Source: Streptomyces katrae (GTDB taxonomy: Bacteria > Actinomycetota > Actinomycetes > Streptomycetales > Streptomycetaceae). From it: 64,000 nt of DNA. The notes beneath the pieces were generated by a model. The model saw only the letters and a list, made by a program, of their open reading frames with translations. It had not been told where the DNA came from and made no database searches. Made by a program: the position numbers and the translations under genes. Position 1 is the stretch's first letter. The number at the start of each line of letters is the position of its first letter. Below, piece after piece: positions 10,349 through 19,709 of this stretch. The stretch covers positions 1 to 64,000 of the forward strand of contig NZ_JNZY01000036.1 in assembly GCF_000717655.1 (NCBI RefSeq), in the 5' to 3' direction.

Positions 10349-13120
10349 ATGGCCTCACGTACGTCCGGCAAGGGTTCCCAGAGCACTGCGGGCACCGCGA
10401 AGGGCCGCACCGGCCGGACGACGGCGCCGGCGAAGAAGGCGGCCCCCGCCCGCAAGCCCGCAGCGAAGAAAGCCGCGGCGCCCCGGCGCGCCCCCGTCAA
10501 GAAGGTGCCGCCCAAGCCCGCGCCCTCCCCGACCGGGGGCGTGGTGCGGCTGGTGCGCGCCGTGTGGCTGGGCTGTGCGCACGCCGTCGGCGCGGTGTTC
10601 CGCGGGATCGGCCAGGGCGCCAAGAACCTCGACCCCGCCCACCGCAAGGACGGCGTCGCGCTGCTGCTGCTCGCCCTCGCGCTGATCGTCGCCGCCGGTA
10701 CCTGGTCGAACCTGAGCGGTCCCGTCGGGGATCTGGTCACCATGCTGGTCACCGGCGCCTTCGGACGACTGGATCTGCTCGTGCCGATCCTGCTCGGCGT
10801 CATGGCGGTACGTTTCATCCGCCATCCCGAACAGCCCGACGCCAACGGCCGGATCGGCGTCGGCCTGTCCGCGCTCGTCATCGGGGTGCTCGGCCTCGTG
10901 CACATCGCCTGCGGGGCGCCGGGCCGGGACGAGGGCACCACCGCCATGCAGAACGCGGGCGGGCTGATCGGCTGGGGCGCCTCGAAGCCGCTGATCTTCA
11001 CCATGGGTGCGCCGCTGGCCGTGCCGATGCTGGTGCTGCTCACGATCTTCGGGCTGCTCGTGGTCACGGCGACCCCGGTGAACGCGATCCCGCAGCGGCT
11101 GCGGCGGCTCGGCATCCGGCTGGGGATCATCGCCCCGAACCAGTACGACGAGGGCTTCGGGGAGGACGGCGCCGCCGGCCGGCACGACCCCGAGCAGTGG
11201 CGGGCCCGGTCGGGAGCTGCGGGTTCCGGCGACCCCGCCGACCTCGATGCCGCCGATGCCGCCGAGGAGCAGGCGCTCGCCCGGCGGCGGCGCCCCCGGC
11301 GGACCCCGGCCCGGCCGGCCCCCGAGCGGGAGATGGACGCCGTCGACGTGGCCGCCGCGGCCGCCGCCGCGCTGGACGGGGTGGTCTACGGCGGAATGCC
11401 GCCCTCCCCGCTGGTGGCCGACCTGACCCACGGCATCTCCGTCGAGCGCGCGGGCGTGGAGATCACCGCTCCGGTGCCGCCCGCCCGGGAGGAGCGGCCC
11501 AAGGCCGCCGCCCCGGAGCCGGCCGAGCCGCCGCACGACACCACGGCCGCGGCTTCCGGGACCTTGTCGGTGCCGGACCTCACCAAAGCCCCTCCGCCGC
11601 CCCAGCCGCTGCCGCCCCGCGCCGAGCAGCTCCAGCTGCGGGGGGACATCACGTACGCACTGCCCTCGCTCGACCTGCTGGAGAAGGGCGGGCCCGGCAA
11701 GACCCGCAGCGCCGCCAACGACGCCGTGGTCGCCTCGCTGCGCAACGTGTTCACCGAGTTCAAGGTCGACGCGGACGTCACCGGCTTCACCCGGGGACCG
11801 ACGGTCACCCGGTACGAGGTCACCCTGGGCGCGGCGGTCAAGGTCGAGCGGATCACCGCCCTGACCAAGAACATCGCGTACGCCGTGGCCTCGCCGGACG
11901 TCCGGATCATCAGCCCGATCCCGGGCAAGTCGGCAGTCGGCATCGAGATCCCGAACACCGACCGCGAGATGGTCAACCTGGGGGACGTGCTCCGGCTGGC
12001 GGACGCGGCCGAGGACGACCACCCGATGCTCGTGGCGCTCGGCAAGGACGTCGAGGGCGGCTACGTCATGGCCAACCTCGCGAAGATGCCGCACGTGCTC
12101 GTCGCCGGCGCCACCGGCTCCGGAAAGTCCTCCTGCATCAACTGCCTGATCACCTCGGTGATGGTGCGGGCCACCCCGGAGGACGTCCGGATGGTGCTCG
12201 TCGACCCCAAGCGGGTGGAGCTGACGGCGTACGAGGGCATCCCGCACCTGATCACGCCGATCATCACCAACCCCAAGCGGGCCGCCGAGGCGCTCCAGTG
12301 GGTCGTGCGCGAGATGGACCTGCGCTACGACGACCTGGCCGCCTTCGGCTACCGGCACATCGACGACTTCAACCGGGCCATCCGGGACGGCAAGATCAAA
12401 CTGCCGCCCGGCAGCGAGCGGGAGCTCAGCCCGTACCCGTACCTGCTGGTGATCGTCGACGAGCTCGCCGACCTGATGATGGTGGCCCCGCGGGACGTCG
12501 AGGACTCGATCGTCCGGATCACCCAGCTGGCCCGCGCGGCCGGCATCCACCTGGTGCTCGCCACCCAGCGGCCCTCGGTGGACGTGGTCACCGGCCTGAT
12601 CAAGGCGAACGTGCCCTCGAGGCTCGCGTTCGCCACCTCCTCGCTCGCCGACAGCCGGGTCATCCTCGACCAGCCGGGCGCCGAGAAGCTCATCGGCAAG
12701 GGGGACGGGCTGTTCCTGCCGATGGGAGCGAACAAGCCGGTCCGCCTCCAGGGCGCCTTCGTCACCGAGGACGAGATCGCCGGGATCGTGCAGCACTGCA
12801 AGGACCAGATGGCCCCGGTCTTCCGGGACGACGTCACCGTCGGGCAGAAGCAGAAGAAGGAGATCGACGAGGAGATCGGCGACGACCTGGACCTGCTGTG
12901 CCAGGCGGCCGAGCTGGTGGTCTCCACGCAGTTCGGGTCGACCTCGATGCTCCAGCGCAAGCTCCGGGTGGGCTTCGCGAAGGCCGGGCGGCTCATGGAC
13001 CTGATGGAGTCGCGGGGGATCGTCGGCCCGAGCGAGGGGTCGAAGGCGCGCGACGTGCTGGTCAAGGCGGACGAACTGGACGGGGTCCTCGCCGTCATCC
13101 GGGGAGAGACCCAACCGTAA
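10349..13120 (+). CDS. ftsK: DNA translocase FtsK
   Basis: A 923-residue protein. A basic Ala/Lys/Arg-rich N-terminus comes first, then four membrane segments (about 95-260) and a proline/alanine-rich linker (about 270-440). The motor domain has Walker A GATGSGKS (587-594) and Walker B LLVIVDELADLMM. The C-terminal gamma winged helix (about 850-915, SMLQRKLRVGFAKAGRLMD) reads the orienting sequences. FtsK moves chromosomal DNA through sporulation septa in Streptomyces. The start has no ribosome binding site. TAACCT lies 7 nt upstream (10336-10341), which suggests a leaderless mRNA. Confidence 0.95.
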   Translation: MASRTSGKGSQSTAGTAKGRTGRTTAPAKKAAPARKPAAKKAAAPRRAPVKKVPPKPAPSPTGGVVRLVRAVWLGCAHAVGAVFRGIGQGAKNLDPAHRKDGVALLLLALALIVAAGTWSNLSGPVGDLVTMLVTGAFGRLDLLVPILLGVMAVRFIRHPEQPDANGRIGVGLSALVIGVLGLVHIACGAPGRDEGTTAMQNAGGLIGWGASKPLIFTMGAPLAVPMLVLLTIFGLLVVTATPVNAIPQRLRRLGIRLGIIAPNQYDEGFGEDGAAGRHDPEQWRARSGAAGSGDPADLDAADAAEEQALARRRRPRRTPARPAPEREMDAVDVAAAAAAALDGVVYGGMPPSPLVADLTHGISVERAGVEITAPVPPAREERPKAAAPEPAEPPHDTTAAASGTLSVPDLTKAPPPPQPLPPRAEQLQLRGDITYALPSLDLLEKGGPGKTRSAANDAVVASLRNVFTEFKVDADVTGFTRGPTVTRYEVTLGAAVKVERITALTKNIAYAVASPDVRIISPIPGKSAVGIEIPNTDREMVNLGDVLRLADAAEDDHPMLVALGKDVEGGYVMANLAKMPHVLVAGATGSGKSSCINCLITSVMVRATPEDVRMVLVDPKRVELTAYEGIPHLITPIITNPKRAAEALQWVVREMDLRYDDLAAFGYRHIDDFNRAIRDGKIKLPPGSERELSPYPYLLVIVDELADLMMVAPRDVEDSIVRITQLARAAGIHLVLATQRPSVDVVTGLIKANVPSRLAFATSSLADSRVILDQPGAEKLIGKGDGLFLPMGANKPVRLQGAFVTEDEIAGIVQHCKDQMAPVFRDDVTVGQKQKKEIDEEIGDDLDLLCQAAELVVSTQFGSTSMLQRKLRVGFAKAGRLMDLMESRGIVGPSEGSKARDVLVKADELDGVLAVIRGETQP

Positions 13121-13337
13121 TTCTCGGGCGGGCAACCGTTTCCCTTGGGTCCGCGTCAAGTTGAGGGAGGTGGCGGCACCGTGCCCTGTGCGGGTCCGCC
13201 GCAGCACCCGGACTTCCTGCACTGTTCGGATTGCCATTCGGATGGCGTAGGAAGTCCACCCTCCGGTTGCTCCACCCTTTCGTCACCCCCCTAGACTGGA
13301 CATCCAGCAGGTGGCTACACGCTCGAAAGGCGCCCTC

Positions 13338-14234
13338 GTGTCCATCGGCAACTCCAACTCCCCCGAAGATGAGCGGCCTTCGACCGACGACCGGTCCGAG
13401 GACCGCATCATCGAACCCACAGTCGAAGGACCGTCCATCGGGACGGCCCTGAAGCAGGCCCGGATCGCCGCCGGGCTCACTGTCGACGAGGTCAGTTCCA
13501 CCACCCGCGTGCGCATCCCGATCGTGCACGCGATCGAAGCTGACGATTTCACGCGGTGCGGCGGCGACGTCTACGCCCGCGGTCACATCCGTACGCTCGC
13601 CCGCGCCGTCCACCTCGATCCCGAACCCCTGGTCGACGCGTACGACGCCGCCCACGGCGGCCGGCCGGCGCCCACGCCCGCCGCGCCGATGTTCGACGCC
13701 GAGCGCATCCGTCCCGAGCGGCAGCGGCCCAACTGGACCGCGGCCATGGTCGCCGCCATCGTCGCCGTCATCGGCTTCGTGGGCTTCACCGCCTTCGGCG
13801 GCGGCGACGCGAAGGACAAGCGGCCGGTGGCGGAAGGTTCCGCCTCCCCGCAGGCCGCACCCAAGCAGTCGGCCGGCAAGCCGGCCGCCCAGCCCCAGCA
13901 GACCCCGAAGGCGCCCCAGCCGGAGCCCTCGGACAGTGCCATCGCCGCCGCGCCCAAGGACCTCGTCACGGTCGTCCTGACGGCCAACGACGGCGAGAGC
14001 TGGATCTCGGCGAAGGACCACAGCGGCCGGCTGCTGTTCGACGGCACGCTGACCCCGGGCCAGTCCAAGACCTTCACGGACAAGGAATCCATCGACCTCG
14101 TCCTCGGCGACGCCGGGGTCGTGAAGCTCTTCGTGAACGGCAAGGAGATCAAGGACGATTTCCGGCCCGGTCAGGTGGAACGCCTCACATACACCAAGGA
14201 CGACCCCCGCCAGGGAGCCGCACAGGCGGGCTGA
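13338..14234 (+). CDS. RodZ-like membrane protein with N-terminal helix-turn-helix
   Basis: A 298-residue protein. An HTH_25 domain (about 35-105, IGTALKQARIAAGLTVDEVS) comes first, then a linker and one membrane helix (about 138-160). A Pro/Ala/Gln-rich extracellular stretch and a C-terminal DUF4115-type beta domain follow. This is the layout of RodZ, which links MreB to the wall machinery, but sequence similarity to E. coli RodZ looks modest, so I give no symbol. GTG 13338 was chosen because GAAAGG precedes it by 7 nt. A promoter TTGCTC-19 nt-TAGACT (13267-13297) lies upstream. It sits between ftsK and rimO. Confidence 0.8.
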   Translation: MSIGNSNSPEDERPSTDDRSEDRIIEPTVEGPSIGTALKQARIAAGLTVDEVSSTTRVRIPIVHAIEADDFTRCGGDVYARGHIRTLARAVHLDPEPLVDAYDAAHGGRPAPTPAAPMFDAERIRPERQRPNWTAAMVAAIVAVIGFVGFTAFGGGDAKDKRPVAEGSASPQAAPKQSAGKPAAQPQQTPKAPQPEPSDSAIAAAPKDLVTVVLTANDGESWISAKDHSGRLLFDGTLTPGQSKTFTDKESIDLVLGDAGVVKLFVNGKEIKDDFRPGQVERLTYTKDDPRQGAAQAG

Positions 14235-14260
14235 TATAGCGCTGAATGCTTGATTCCGGG

Positions 14261-14290
14261 TCCCCGGGGTGCTGCGCCGCACTCCGGGGA
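14261..14290 (+). terminator. Hairpin terminator between the RodZ-like gene and rimO
   Basis: TCCCCGG-G-GTGC pairs with GCAC-T-CCGGGGA around a 6-nt loop, giving a 12-bp stem with one G-T wobble, 26 nt after the stop codon. There is no T-tract, as is usual in Streptomyces. Confidence 0.65.
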
Positions 14291-14349
14291 TCTTGGTTTA
14301 CCGGGACTTGGGGCGGGGGTCGGTGTTTGGACAAAGTAGTCTTGAGTCC

Positions 14350-15846
14350 ATGCCCGAACGCCGTACCGTCGCCCTTGTCACTCTTGGCTGCGCCCGTAAC
14401 GAGGTGGACTCGGAGGAGCTCGCAGGCCGCTTGGCGGCGGATGGCTGGGAGCTCGTCGAGGACGCCGCCGATGCGGACGTAGCCGTCGTCAACACCTGCG
14501 GCTTCGTCGAAGCCGCCAAAAAGGACTCCGTAGACGCCCTGCTGGAAGCCAACGATCTCAAGGATCACGGCAAGACCCAGGCCGTCGTCGCCGTCGGCTG
14601 CATGGCCGAGCGCTACGGCAAGGAGCTCGCCGAGGCGCTGCCAGAGGCCGACGGCGTGCTCGGTTTCGACGACTACGCCGACATCTCCGACCGCCTGCAG
14701 ACCATCCTCAACGGTGGCATCCACGCCTCCCACACCCCGCGTGACCGGCGCAAGCTGCTCCCGATCAGCCCCGCGGCCCGCCAGGACACCGAGGTGGCGC
14801 TGCCCGGCCACGCCCAGTCGACGCCCGTCGAGGAGCCGGCCGAAGCCCCCGCCGACCTGCCGGACGGGCTCGCGCCCGCCTCCGGGCCGCGCGCGCCGCT
14901 GCGCCGCCGCCTGGACAAGAGCCCGGTCGCCTCGGTCAAGCTCGCCTCCGGCTGCGACCGCCGCTGCTCCTTCTGCGCCATCCCGTCCTTCCGCGGCTCT
15001 TTCATCTCCCGCCGTCCCAGCGACGTGCTGGGCGAGACGCGCTGGCTCGCCGAGCAGGGCGTCAAGGAGATCATGCTGGTCTCCGAGAACAACACCTCGT
15101 ACGGCAAGGACCTCGGCGACATCCGCCTGCTGGAGACCCTGCTGCCCGAGCTGGCCGAGGTGGACGGCATCGAGCGCGTCCGCGTCAGCTACCTGCAGCC
15201 CGCCGAGATGCGGCCCGGCCTGATCGACGTGCTGACCTCGACCCCCAAGGTCGTGCCGTACTTCGACCTGTCCTTCCAGCACTCGGCCCCCGACGTGCTG
15301 CGCGCCATGCGCCGCTTCGGTGACACCGACCGGTTCCTGGAGCTGCTGGACACCATCCGGACCAAGGCCCCGCAGGCCGGCGTCCGGTCCAACTTCATCG
15401 TCGGCTTCCCCGGCGAGAAGGAGTCGGACTTCGCCGAGCTGGAGCGTTTCCTCACCCACGCGCGGCTCGACGCGATCGGCGTCTTCGGCTACTCGGACGA
15501 GGACGGTACCGAGGCCGTCACGTACGACGGCAAGCTGGACGAGGACACGATCGCCGAGCGGCTCGCCCACATGCAGCGGCTCGCCGAGGAGCTCACCTCG
15601 CAGCGCGCGGAGGAGCGGATCGGGGAGACCCTGGAGGTACTCGTCGAGTCCGTCGAGGCGGTTGACGACGAGGGTGACGGCGCCTACGGGCGTGCCGCGC
15701 ACCAGGCGCCCGAGACCGACGGCCAGGTCGTCTTCACGGACAGCACGGGCCTGGTGCCCGGCCGTATCGTGGCGGCCAAGGTGGTCGGCACGCTGGGCGT
15801 GGACCTGGTGGCAGAGCCCCTGCATCTCGAGGAGGCGGCCGGATGA
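14350..15846 (+). CDS. rimO: Ribosomal protein S12 methylthiotransferase RimO
   Basis: A 498-residue radical-SAM enzyme that adds a methylthio group to an aspartate of ribosomal protein S12. The N-terminal UPF0004 domain has the three cluster cysteines in [13 protein letters not shown] and GCMAERYG. The radical-SAM site is C202, C206 and C209 in [14 protein letters not shown] domain closes the protein. About 50 residues rich in Pro/Ala are inserted between the first two domains. RimO rather than MiaB is indicated by [17 protein letters not shown] 14350 lacks a ribosome binding site; TAGTCT ends 7 nt before it, so the mRNA may be leaderless. It overlaps pgsA by 4 nt. Confidence 0.95.
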   Translation: MPERRTVALVTLGCARNEVDSEELAGRLAADGWELVEDAADADVAVVNTCGFVEAAKKDSVDALLEANDLKDHGKTQAVVAVGCMAERYGKELAEALPEADGVLGFDDYADISDRLQTILNGGIHASHTPRDRRKLLPISPAARQDTEVALPGHAQSTPVEEPAEAPADLPDGLAPASGPRAPLRRRLDKSPVASVKLASGCDRRCSFCAIPSFRGSFISRRPSDVLGETRWLAEQGVKEIMLVSENNTSYGKDLGDIRLLETLLPELAEVDGIERVRVSYLQPAEMRPGLIDVLTSTPKVVPYFDLSFQHSAPDVLRAMRRFGDTDRFLELLDTIRTKAPQAGVRSNFIVGFPGEKESDFAELERFLTHARLDAIGVFGYSDEDGTEAVTYDGKLDEDTIAERLAHMQRLAEELTSQRAEERIGETLEVLVESVEAVDDEGDGAYGRAAHQAPETDGQVVFTDSTGLVPGRIVAAKVVGTLGVDLVAEPLHLEEAAG

Positions 15847-16499
15847 CCGGAGTCCCGGCATCTGCGGCGGGCGGGACCGGCCGCCGGCCCGCGCCCGGCG
15901 CGAAGCTGGGGGCTGCGGCGGTCGATCAGGCCAGCCTGTGGAACATCGCCAACATCCTGACGATGATCCGGCTGGTCCTGGTGCCGGGATTCGTGTTGCT
16001 CCTCCTCGCCGACGGCGGGTACGACCCGGTGTGGCGCGCGTGGGCCTGGGCCGCGTTCGCCGTCGCCATGATCACGGACATCTTCGACGGGCACCTGGCC
16101 CGTACGTACAACCTGGTCACGGACTTCGGGAAGATCGCCGACCCCATCGCCGACAAGGCGATCATGGGGTCGGCGTTGATCTGTCTCTCCTGGCTGGGCG
16201 ACCTGCCCTGGTGGGTGACCGGGCTGATCCTCGGGCGGGAACTCGGGATCACGCTCATGCGTTTCTGGGTCATCAGGTACGGAGTGATTCCCGCCAGCCG
16301 GGGCGGCAAGCTCAAGACCCTGGCCCAGGGGACGGCGGTGGGGATGTACGTGCTCGCGCTGACCGGGGCCCTGGCGAGCATGCGCTTCTGGGTGATGGCG
16401 GTCGCCGTCGTGCTGACCTTGGTCACCGGTTTGGATTACATCCGCCAGGCCGTGGTGCTGCGGCGCAAGGGTCTGGCTGCGGAGCAGGCCGCGAGGTGA
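15843..16499 (+). CDS. pgsA: CDP-diacylglycerol-glycerol-3-phosphate 3-phosphatidyltransferase
   Basis: A 218-residue polytopic membrane enzyme that makes phosphatidylglycerol phosphate from CDP-diacylglycerol and glycerol-3-phosphate. The CDP-alcohol phosphotransferase signature is complete: the first two aspartates in DIFDG, then HLAR, G and two further aspartates in [11 protein letters not shown]. About five or six hydrophobic helices surround it. The start overlaps the rimO stop (ATGA) and the stop overlaps cinA (GTGA), so the three genes are translationally coupled. The order ftsK...pgsA...clgR is shared with mycobacteria. Confidence 0.93.
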   Translation: MTGVPASAAGGTGRRPAPGAKLGAAAVDQASLWNIANILTMIRLVLVPGFVLLLLADGGYDPVWRAWAWAAFAVAMITDIFDGHLARTYNLVTDFGKIADPIADKAIMGSALICLSWLGDLPWWVTGLILGRELGITLMRFWVIRYGVIPASRGGKLKTLAQGTAVGMYVLALTGALASMRFWVMAVAVVLTLVTGLDYIRQAVVLRRKGLAAEQAAR

Positions 16500-17086
16500 C
16501 ACAACCGGTGGGGGAATCTCCGGTGGCCGGTGGGGCGGCTCCGGACGCCGCGGGGGCGGCGGCCGGGACCGGGGACACCGCCGCGATCGCTGCGGAAGTG
16601 CTGCGCCTCCTTGCGGAGAGTGACCAGACCCTCGCCGTCGCCGAGTCGCTGACCGGCGGGATGGTCGCCGCGGAACTCACGGCCGTCGCCGGGGCCTCCC
16701 GGTCCTTCCGCGGGTCGGTCACGGCGTACGCGACGGAGCTGAAGCACCGGCTCCTGGGCGTGGACGCCGGGCTGCTGGCCGCGCAAGGGGCGGTGAACGC
16801 GCAGGTCGCGGACGAGATGGCGACCGGCGTACGGCGCGTACTGGGGGCTTCGTGGGGGATCGCGACCACCGGAGTGGCCGGTCCGGACCCGCAGGACGGG
16901 CAGCCGGTGGGCACCGTCTTCATCGCCGTGGCGGGTCCGGCGGGCAGGAAAACCGTCCCGCTGAGGTTGAACGGCTCCCGTACGGAAATCCGTAGGGAGA
17001 GTGCACGGACAGTGCTCGAACTGCTCTCGAGCGAACTCCGCGAGAATGTGCGGGGGCAGGATACGGAACAGAACGGGGGGATTTGA
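16496..17086 (+). CDS. cinA: CinA C-terminal-domain protein (nicotinamide-nucleotide amidase type)
   Basis: A 196-residue single-domain protein of the CinA-C/PncC family, which hydrolyses nicotinamide mononucleotide to nicotinate mononucleotide in NAD recycling. Family motifs are AESLTGGMVAAELT, YATELKHRLLGV and GIATTGVAGPDPQDGQPVGT. It lacks the N-terminal MoaB-like domain of full-length CinA. The first 35 residues are a low-complexity Gly/Ala/Pro tail, so a later start is possible. GTG 16496 is supported by the GTGA overlap with pgsA. The stop overlaps a possible 37-codon ORF (TGATG). Confidence 0.88.
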   Translation: MTQPVGESPVAGGAAPDAAGAAAGTGDTAAIAAEVLRLLAESDQTLAVAESLTGGMVAAELTAVAGASRSFRGSVTAYATELKHRLLGVDAGLLAAQGAVNAQVADEMATGVRRVLGASWGIATTGVAGPDPQDGQPVGTVFIAVAGPAGRKTVPLRLNGSRTEIRRESARTVLELLSSELRENVRGQDTEQNGGI

Positions 17087-17199
17087 TGTTTGCAGCCCTG
17101 AGTGAACACGACATAGCTCCCCGCACGGCCGCGGCGCGAGGCGGTACGGTGGGGCGTGAAGGATGCGGCTACACGGTCAGAGGAGGGAGCCACCGATGA
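17086..17199 (+). CDS. Possible 37-residue coupled small ORF between cinA and clgR
   Basis: An ATG at 17086 overlaps the cinA stop (TGATG). Its 37 codons end in a TGA that overlaps the clgR start (ATGA). No family is recognised. Codon choice speaks against a selected protein, with TTT, ATA, AGA and GGA present. The region also holds the clgR ribosome binding site and possibly its promoter. It could be a translational-coupling ORF or chance. Confidence 0.25.
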   Translation: MFAALSEHDIAPRTAAARGGTVGREGCGYTVRGGSHR

Positions 17200-17576
17200 T
17201 TCTGCTCCGTCGCCTGCTGGGTGACGTGCTGCGTCGGCAGCGCCAGCGCCAGGGCCGTACTCTGCGCGAAGTCTCCTCGTCCGCCCGAGTTTCTCTCGGC
17301 TATCTTTCCGAGGTGGAGCGGGGGCAGAAGGAGGCATCCTCCGAGCTGCTCTCCGCGATCTGCGACGCGTTGGACGTACGGATGTCCGAGCTGATGCGCG
17401 AAGTCAGCGACGAGCTGTCGCTGGCCGAGCTGGCGCAGTCGGCCGCGGCAAGCGAACCGGTGACGGTGCCGGTCCGCCCGATGCTCAATTCGGTCTCCGT
17501 GACTTCGGTCGCGGGTGGCCCGGAGCGGGTGACCATCAAGGCGCCTGCGGAAGCGGTGAATGTCGTAGCCGCGTGA
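17196..17576 (+). CDS. clgR: ClgR, XRE-family activator of clp and lon protease genes
   Basis: A 126-residue regulator. A Cro/CI helix-turn-helix spans about 10-70, with recognition region [21 protein letters not shown] flexible tail ends in Val-Val-Ala-Ala. In S. lividans ClgR activates clpP1, clpC and lon and is itself degraded by ClpP; an Ala-Ala end fits that kind of turnover, though the degron role here is inferred. ATG 17196 was chosen over 17163 because GAGGAGGG lies directly upstream and the family begins [10 protein letters not shown]. Position after pgsA/cinA is the conserved actinobacterial clgR site. Confidence 0.93.
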   Translation: MILLRRLLGDVLRRQRQRQGRTLREVSSSARVSLGYLSEVERGQKEASSELLSAICDALDVRMSELMREVSDELSLAELAQSAAASEPVTVPVRPMLNSVSVTSVAGGPERVTIKAPAEAVNVVAA

Positions 17577-17611
17577 GCTCGATGCGCGAGCTGTGAAGAA
17601 ATGAGCGTGGC

Positions 17612-17652
17612 CGGAGCCCCGGTCGGTGCGTGACGCACCGACCGGGGCTCCG
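17612..17652 (+). terminator. Strong hairpin terminator after clgR
   Basis: A perfect 19-bp stem (CGGAGCCCCGGTCGGTGCG and its complement) with a 3-nt TGA loop begins 35 nt after the clgR stop. It lacks a T-tract but is the longest perfect hairpin in the window. It closes the rimO-pgsA-cinA-clgR unit. Confidence 0.85.
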
Positions 17653-17811
17653 TGCCGTTTGCTGCGCTCGCTCGTACGGGGCTTTGCGGCGGGCCGGGGG
17701 CCCCGGGCGGGCTCGCCGCGTGCCGTGCCGTGCCGTGCTGTTCTGGGTGCGGGGGCGGCGGGGTTGCGGGACGATGGTCCGGTCCGGGTCCCCGGCCGCT
17801 GGGAGGTAGCC

Positions 17812-18096
17812 GTGCGGCGGTTACTCATACCCCTCGCGCTGGCGATGGGCGTGCTGTGGTGGTGGGCGGTGCTGCGCCTGGCGCTGGCCCCGGGCGAGTC
17901 GGGGCCGGTGGAGGGCGCGGTGGCCGTGGGCGGCTGGGGGCTGGGCCTGCTGCCGGTGCACTGCACGCCGCGGCCCGTACGCAGGACACGGCGGGCGGCG
18001 GGCGACGGACCCCGGGGGGATGGGGCGGCGGCCGGCCGGGCGGCTACCAGGGCATCGACACTCCCCCGTTCGGGCGGAGGATCTGGCCCGTCATGA
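17812..18096 (+). CDS. Small hypothetical membrane protein
   Basis: A 94-residue frame beginning GTG, with GGGAGG 6-11 nt upstream. It has two hydrophobic stretches, one with the run LWWWAVLRLAL and one with GGWGLGLLPV, then a basic, Gly/Ala-rich tail. I do not recognise a family. Its 3' end overlaps the SDR gene on the other strand by 53 bp, so the true C-terminus could be conserved less well than the membrane part. The ribosome binding site is the best argument that it is real. Confidence 0.5.
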   Translation: MRRLLIPLALAMGVLWWWAVLRLALAPGESGPVEGAVAVGGWGLGLLPVHCTPRPVRRTRRAAGDGPRGDGAAAGRAATRASTLPRSGGGSGPS

Positions 18097-18814
18097 AGGA
18101 CGAGGCGTCCGAGGCGAGGTAGAGCACGGCCTGGGCGATGTCCTCGGGCTCGCCGACGCGGCGCAGGGGGGACATCCGGACCATCGCGGCCTCGGTCTGC
18201 TCCTGGACCTCGGGGCTGTGCCGCCCGGTCATCGGGGTGCGGATCCAGCCCGGGGCGACGGCGTTGACGCGGATGCCGTGGGGGCCGGCCTCGGTGGCGA
18301 GGGTCTTGGTGAGCTGGACGACGGCGGCCTTGGCGGCGCTGTAGCAGAGCAGGCCGGGCTGGGCGGCGTCCACGGCGCCGGAGGCCATGGTGACGATCGA
18401 GCCGGGGCGACCGGCCGCGATCATGGCGCGGGCGGCCTCCTGGCAGGTGCGCAGGATCCCCTTGAAGTTGATGTCCAGGACCCGGTCGAGGTCCTCGTCG
18501 GAGGTCTCCAGGACGCTGCTGGTGTGCATGATCCCGGCGATGGCGGCGGTGATGTCGAGCGGTCCGGCGGCTGCGACGGCAGCGCGCAGGGCTGCACGGT
18601 CGGTGACGTCGAGGGGGTGGACGGTGGCGGATCCGCCGGCCTTGGCGACGAGGTCCGCCGTCTCGGCGAGGCCGGGCTCGTCGCGGTCCGCGCAGTGGAC
18701 GGCGGCGCCCGCCCCGGCGAGGAGCACGGCGGTGGCGCGGCCTATGCCGCTCGCGGCGCCGGTGATCAGGGCGGTCCGGCCGGAGAGGTCGTACGGGGCT
18801 CTGGGTGTGGGCAT
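18044..18814 (-). CDS. Short-chain dehydrogenase/reductase (SDR)
   Basis: A 256-residue classical SDR oxidoreductase. It has the NAD(P) motif TGAASGIG (about 17-24), an adenine-site D in LDVTD and catalytic S in MASGAV. The active-site pair is YSAAK, and the cofactor loop is PGWIRTPM. ADRDEP after strand 2 suggests NAD(H) rather than NADPH preference. The substrate cannot be told. ATG 18814 is preferred to TTG 18850, since a promoter TTGACG-18 nt-TACGGT ends 6 nt before it. It lies just downstream of nei on the same strand. Confidence 0.88.
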   Translation of the reverse strand: MPTPRAPYDLSGRTALITGAASGIGRATAVLLAGAGAAVHCADRDEPGLAETADLVAKAGGSATVHPLDVTDRAALRAAVAAAGPLDITAAIAGIMHTSSVLETSDEDLDRVLDINFKGILRTCQEAARAMIAAGRPGSIVTMASGAVDAAQPGLLCYSAAKAAVVQLTKTLATEAGPHGIRVNAVAPGWIRTPMTGRHSPEVQEQTEAAMVRMSPLRRVGEPEDIAQAVLYLASDASSFMTGQILRPNGGVSMPW

Positions 18815-18820
18815 GCCGGG

Positions 18821-18850
18821 ACCGTACGACCGGATCTGACGGAGCGTCAA
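18821..18850 (-). promoter_or_regulatory. Promoter of the SDR gene, predicted leaderless
   Basis: Reading the minus strand, -35 TTGACG (18850-18845) is followed by an 18-nt spacer and -10 TACGGT (18826-18821), then 6 nt to the ATG at 18814. Transcription would start at or within a base or two of the start codon. The -35 directly abuts the nei stop codon, so the SDR gene need not depend on nei transcription. Confidence 0.65.
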
Positions 18851-19648
18851 CTAGGCCGTAGGGCCGCGTTGGCAGCGGGGGCACCAGTAGGTCGGGCGGT
18901 CGTTCTGCGGGGCCTCGCGGACGGGGGTGCCGCAGCGCAGGCAGGGGCGGTGCGCACGGCCGTAGACGAAGAGCTCCTGACCGGGGCGGCGGCTGCCGGT
19001 GGTGTTGCGGATCCGGCGGTCGCCGATGTTGGCGCGCAGCAGGCGGTGGGCGGCGCCGGCGAGGCGGACGGCGGTGGTCGCGGGGTCGGGGAGGTCGCCG
19101 ACAGGGGTCCAGGGGGTGACCTGGGCCAGGAAGCAGAGCTCGCTCTTGTAGATGTTGCCGATGCCGGCGAGGTTGCGCTGGTCGAGCAGGGCCTCGCCGA
19201 GCGGGCGCCCGGGGGTGGCGAGGAGGCGGGCGGCGGCTCGGTCGGCGTCCCAGTCGGGGCCGAGGAGATCGGGGCCGAGGTGGCCGACGGCGCGGTCCTC
19301 GTCGGCGGTGCGGAGCAGCTCGACGACCGGGAGGCGGTAGCCGACGGCCGTGTGTCCGGTGGTGGCGAGGACGACGCGGATCTCGTGGGCGGGGCCGCCG
19401 TGCCACTTCTCGTGCGCGGCGAAGACGTGCCAGGCGCCGTCCATGCCCAGGTGGGTGTGGAGGGTGAGGCCGCCCTCGAAGCGGGCGAGGAGGTGTTTGC
19501 CGCGCGGGGTGACGTCCAGGGTGGTGCGGCCGGTGAGGTCGGAGGTGGCGAAGCGGGGGACGCGCAGGTCGCAGCGGGTCAGCTCGTGGCCGGCCAGGGC
19601 CGCGTGCAGCCGGGCCGCGGCGCGCCAGACGCTGTCTCCTTCGGGCAT
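18851..19648 (-). CDS. nei: DNA glycosylase/AP lyase of the Nei (endonuclease VIII) type
   Basis: A 265-residue base-excision repair enzyme. The mature N-terminus Pro2-Glu3-Gly-Asp-Ser carries the catalytic proline, and GDS rather than LPE points to Nei rather than Fpg. NLAGIGNIYKSE is the helix-two-turn-helix. A zinc finger is formed by CLRC and CPRC near the C-terminus. It removes oxidised pyrimidines and nicks the abasic site. ATG 19648 is fixed by the need for Pro at position 2. GACAAT lies 6 nt upstream without a ribosome binding site. It shares the minus strand with lhr further upstream. Confidence 0.92.
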   Translation of the reverse strand: MPEGDSVWRAAARLHAALAGHELTRCDLRVPRFATSDLTGRTTLDVTPRGKHLLARFEGGLTLHTHLGMDGAWHVFAAHEKWHGGPAHEIRVVLATTGHTAVGYRLPVVELLRTADEDRAVGHLGPDLLGPDWDADRAAARLLATPGRPLGEALLDQRNLAGIGNIYKSELCFLAQVTPWTPVGDLPDPATTAVRLAGAAHRLLRANIGDRRIRNTTGSRRPGQELFVYGRAHRPCLRCGTPVREAPQNDRPTYWCPRCQRGPTA

Positions 19649-19709
19649 GGCGCCATTGTCGCCCCGGCGGGGGCCGGGGGTGGTGCGCTGTGGCCGGCGC
19701 GCGGTGCGC

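Noticed and set aside
17023..17036. ClgR-binding box before clgR (GCGAAC half-site at 17031)
   Set aside because: The second half (CGC at the required distance) is absent.
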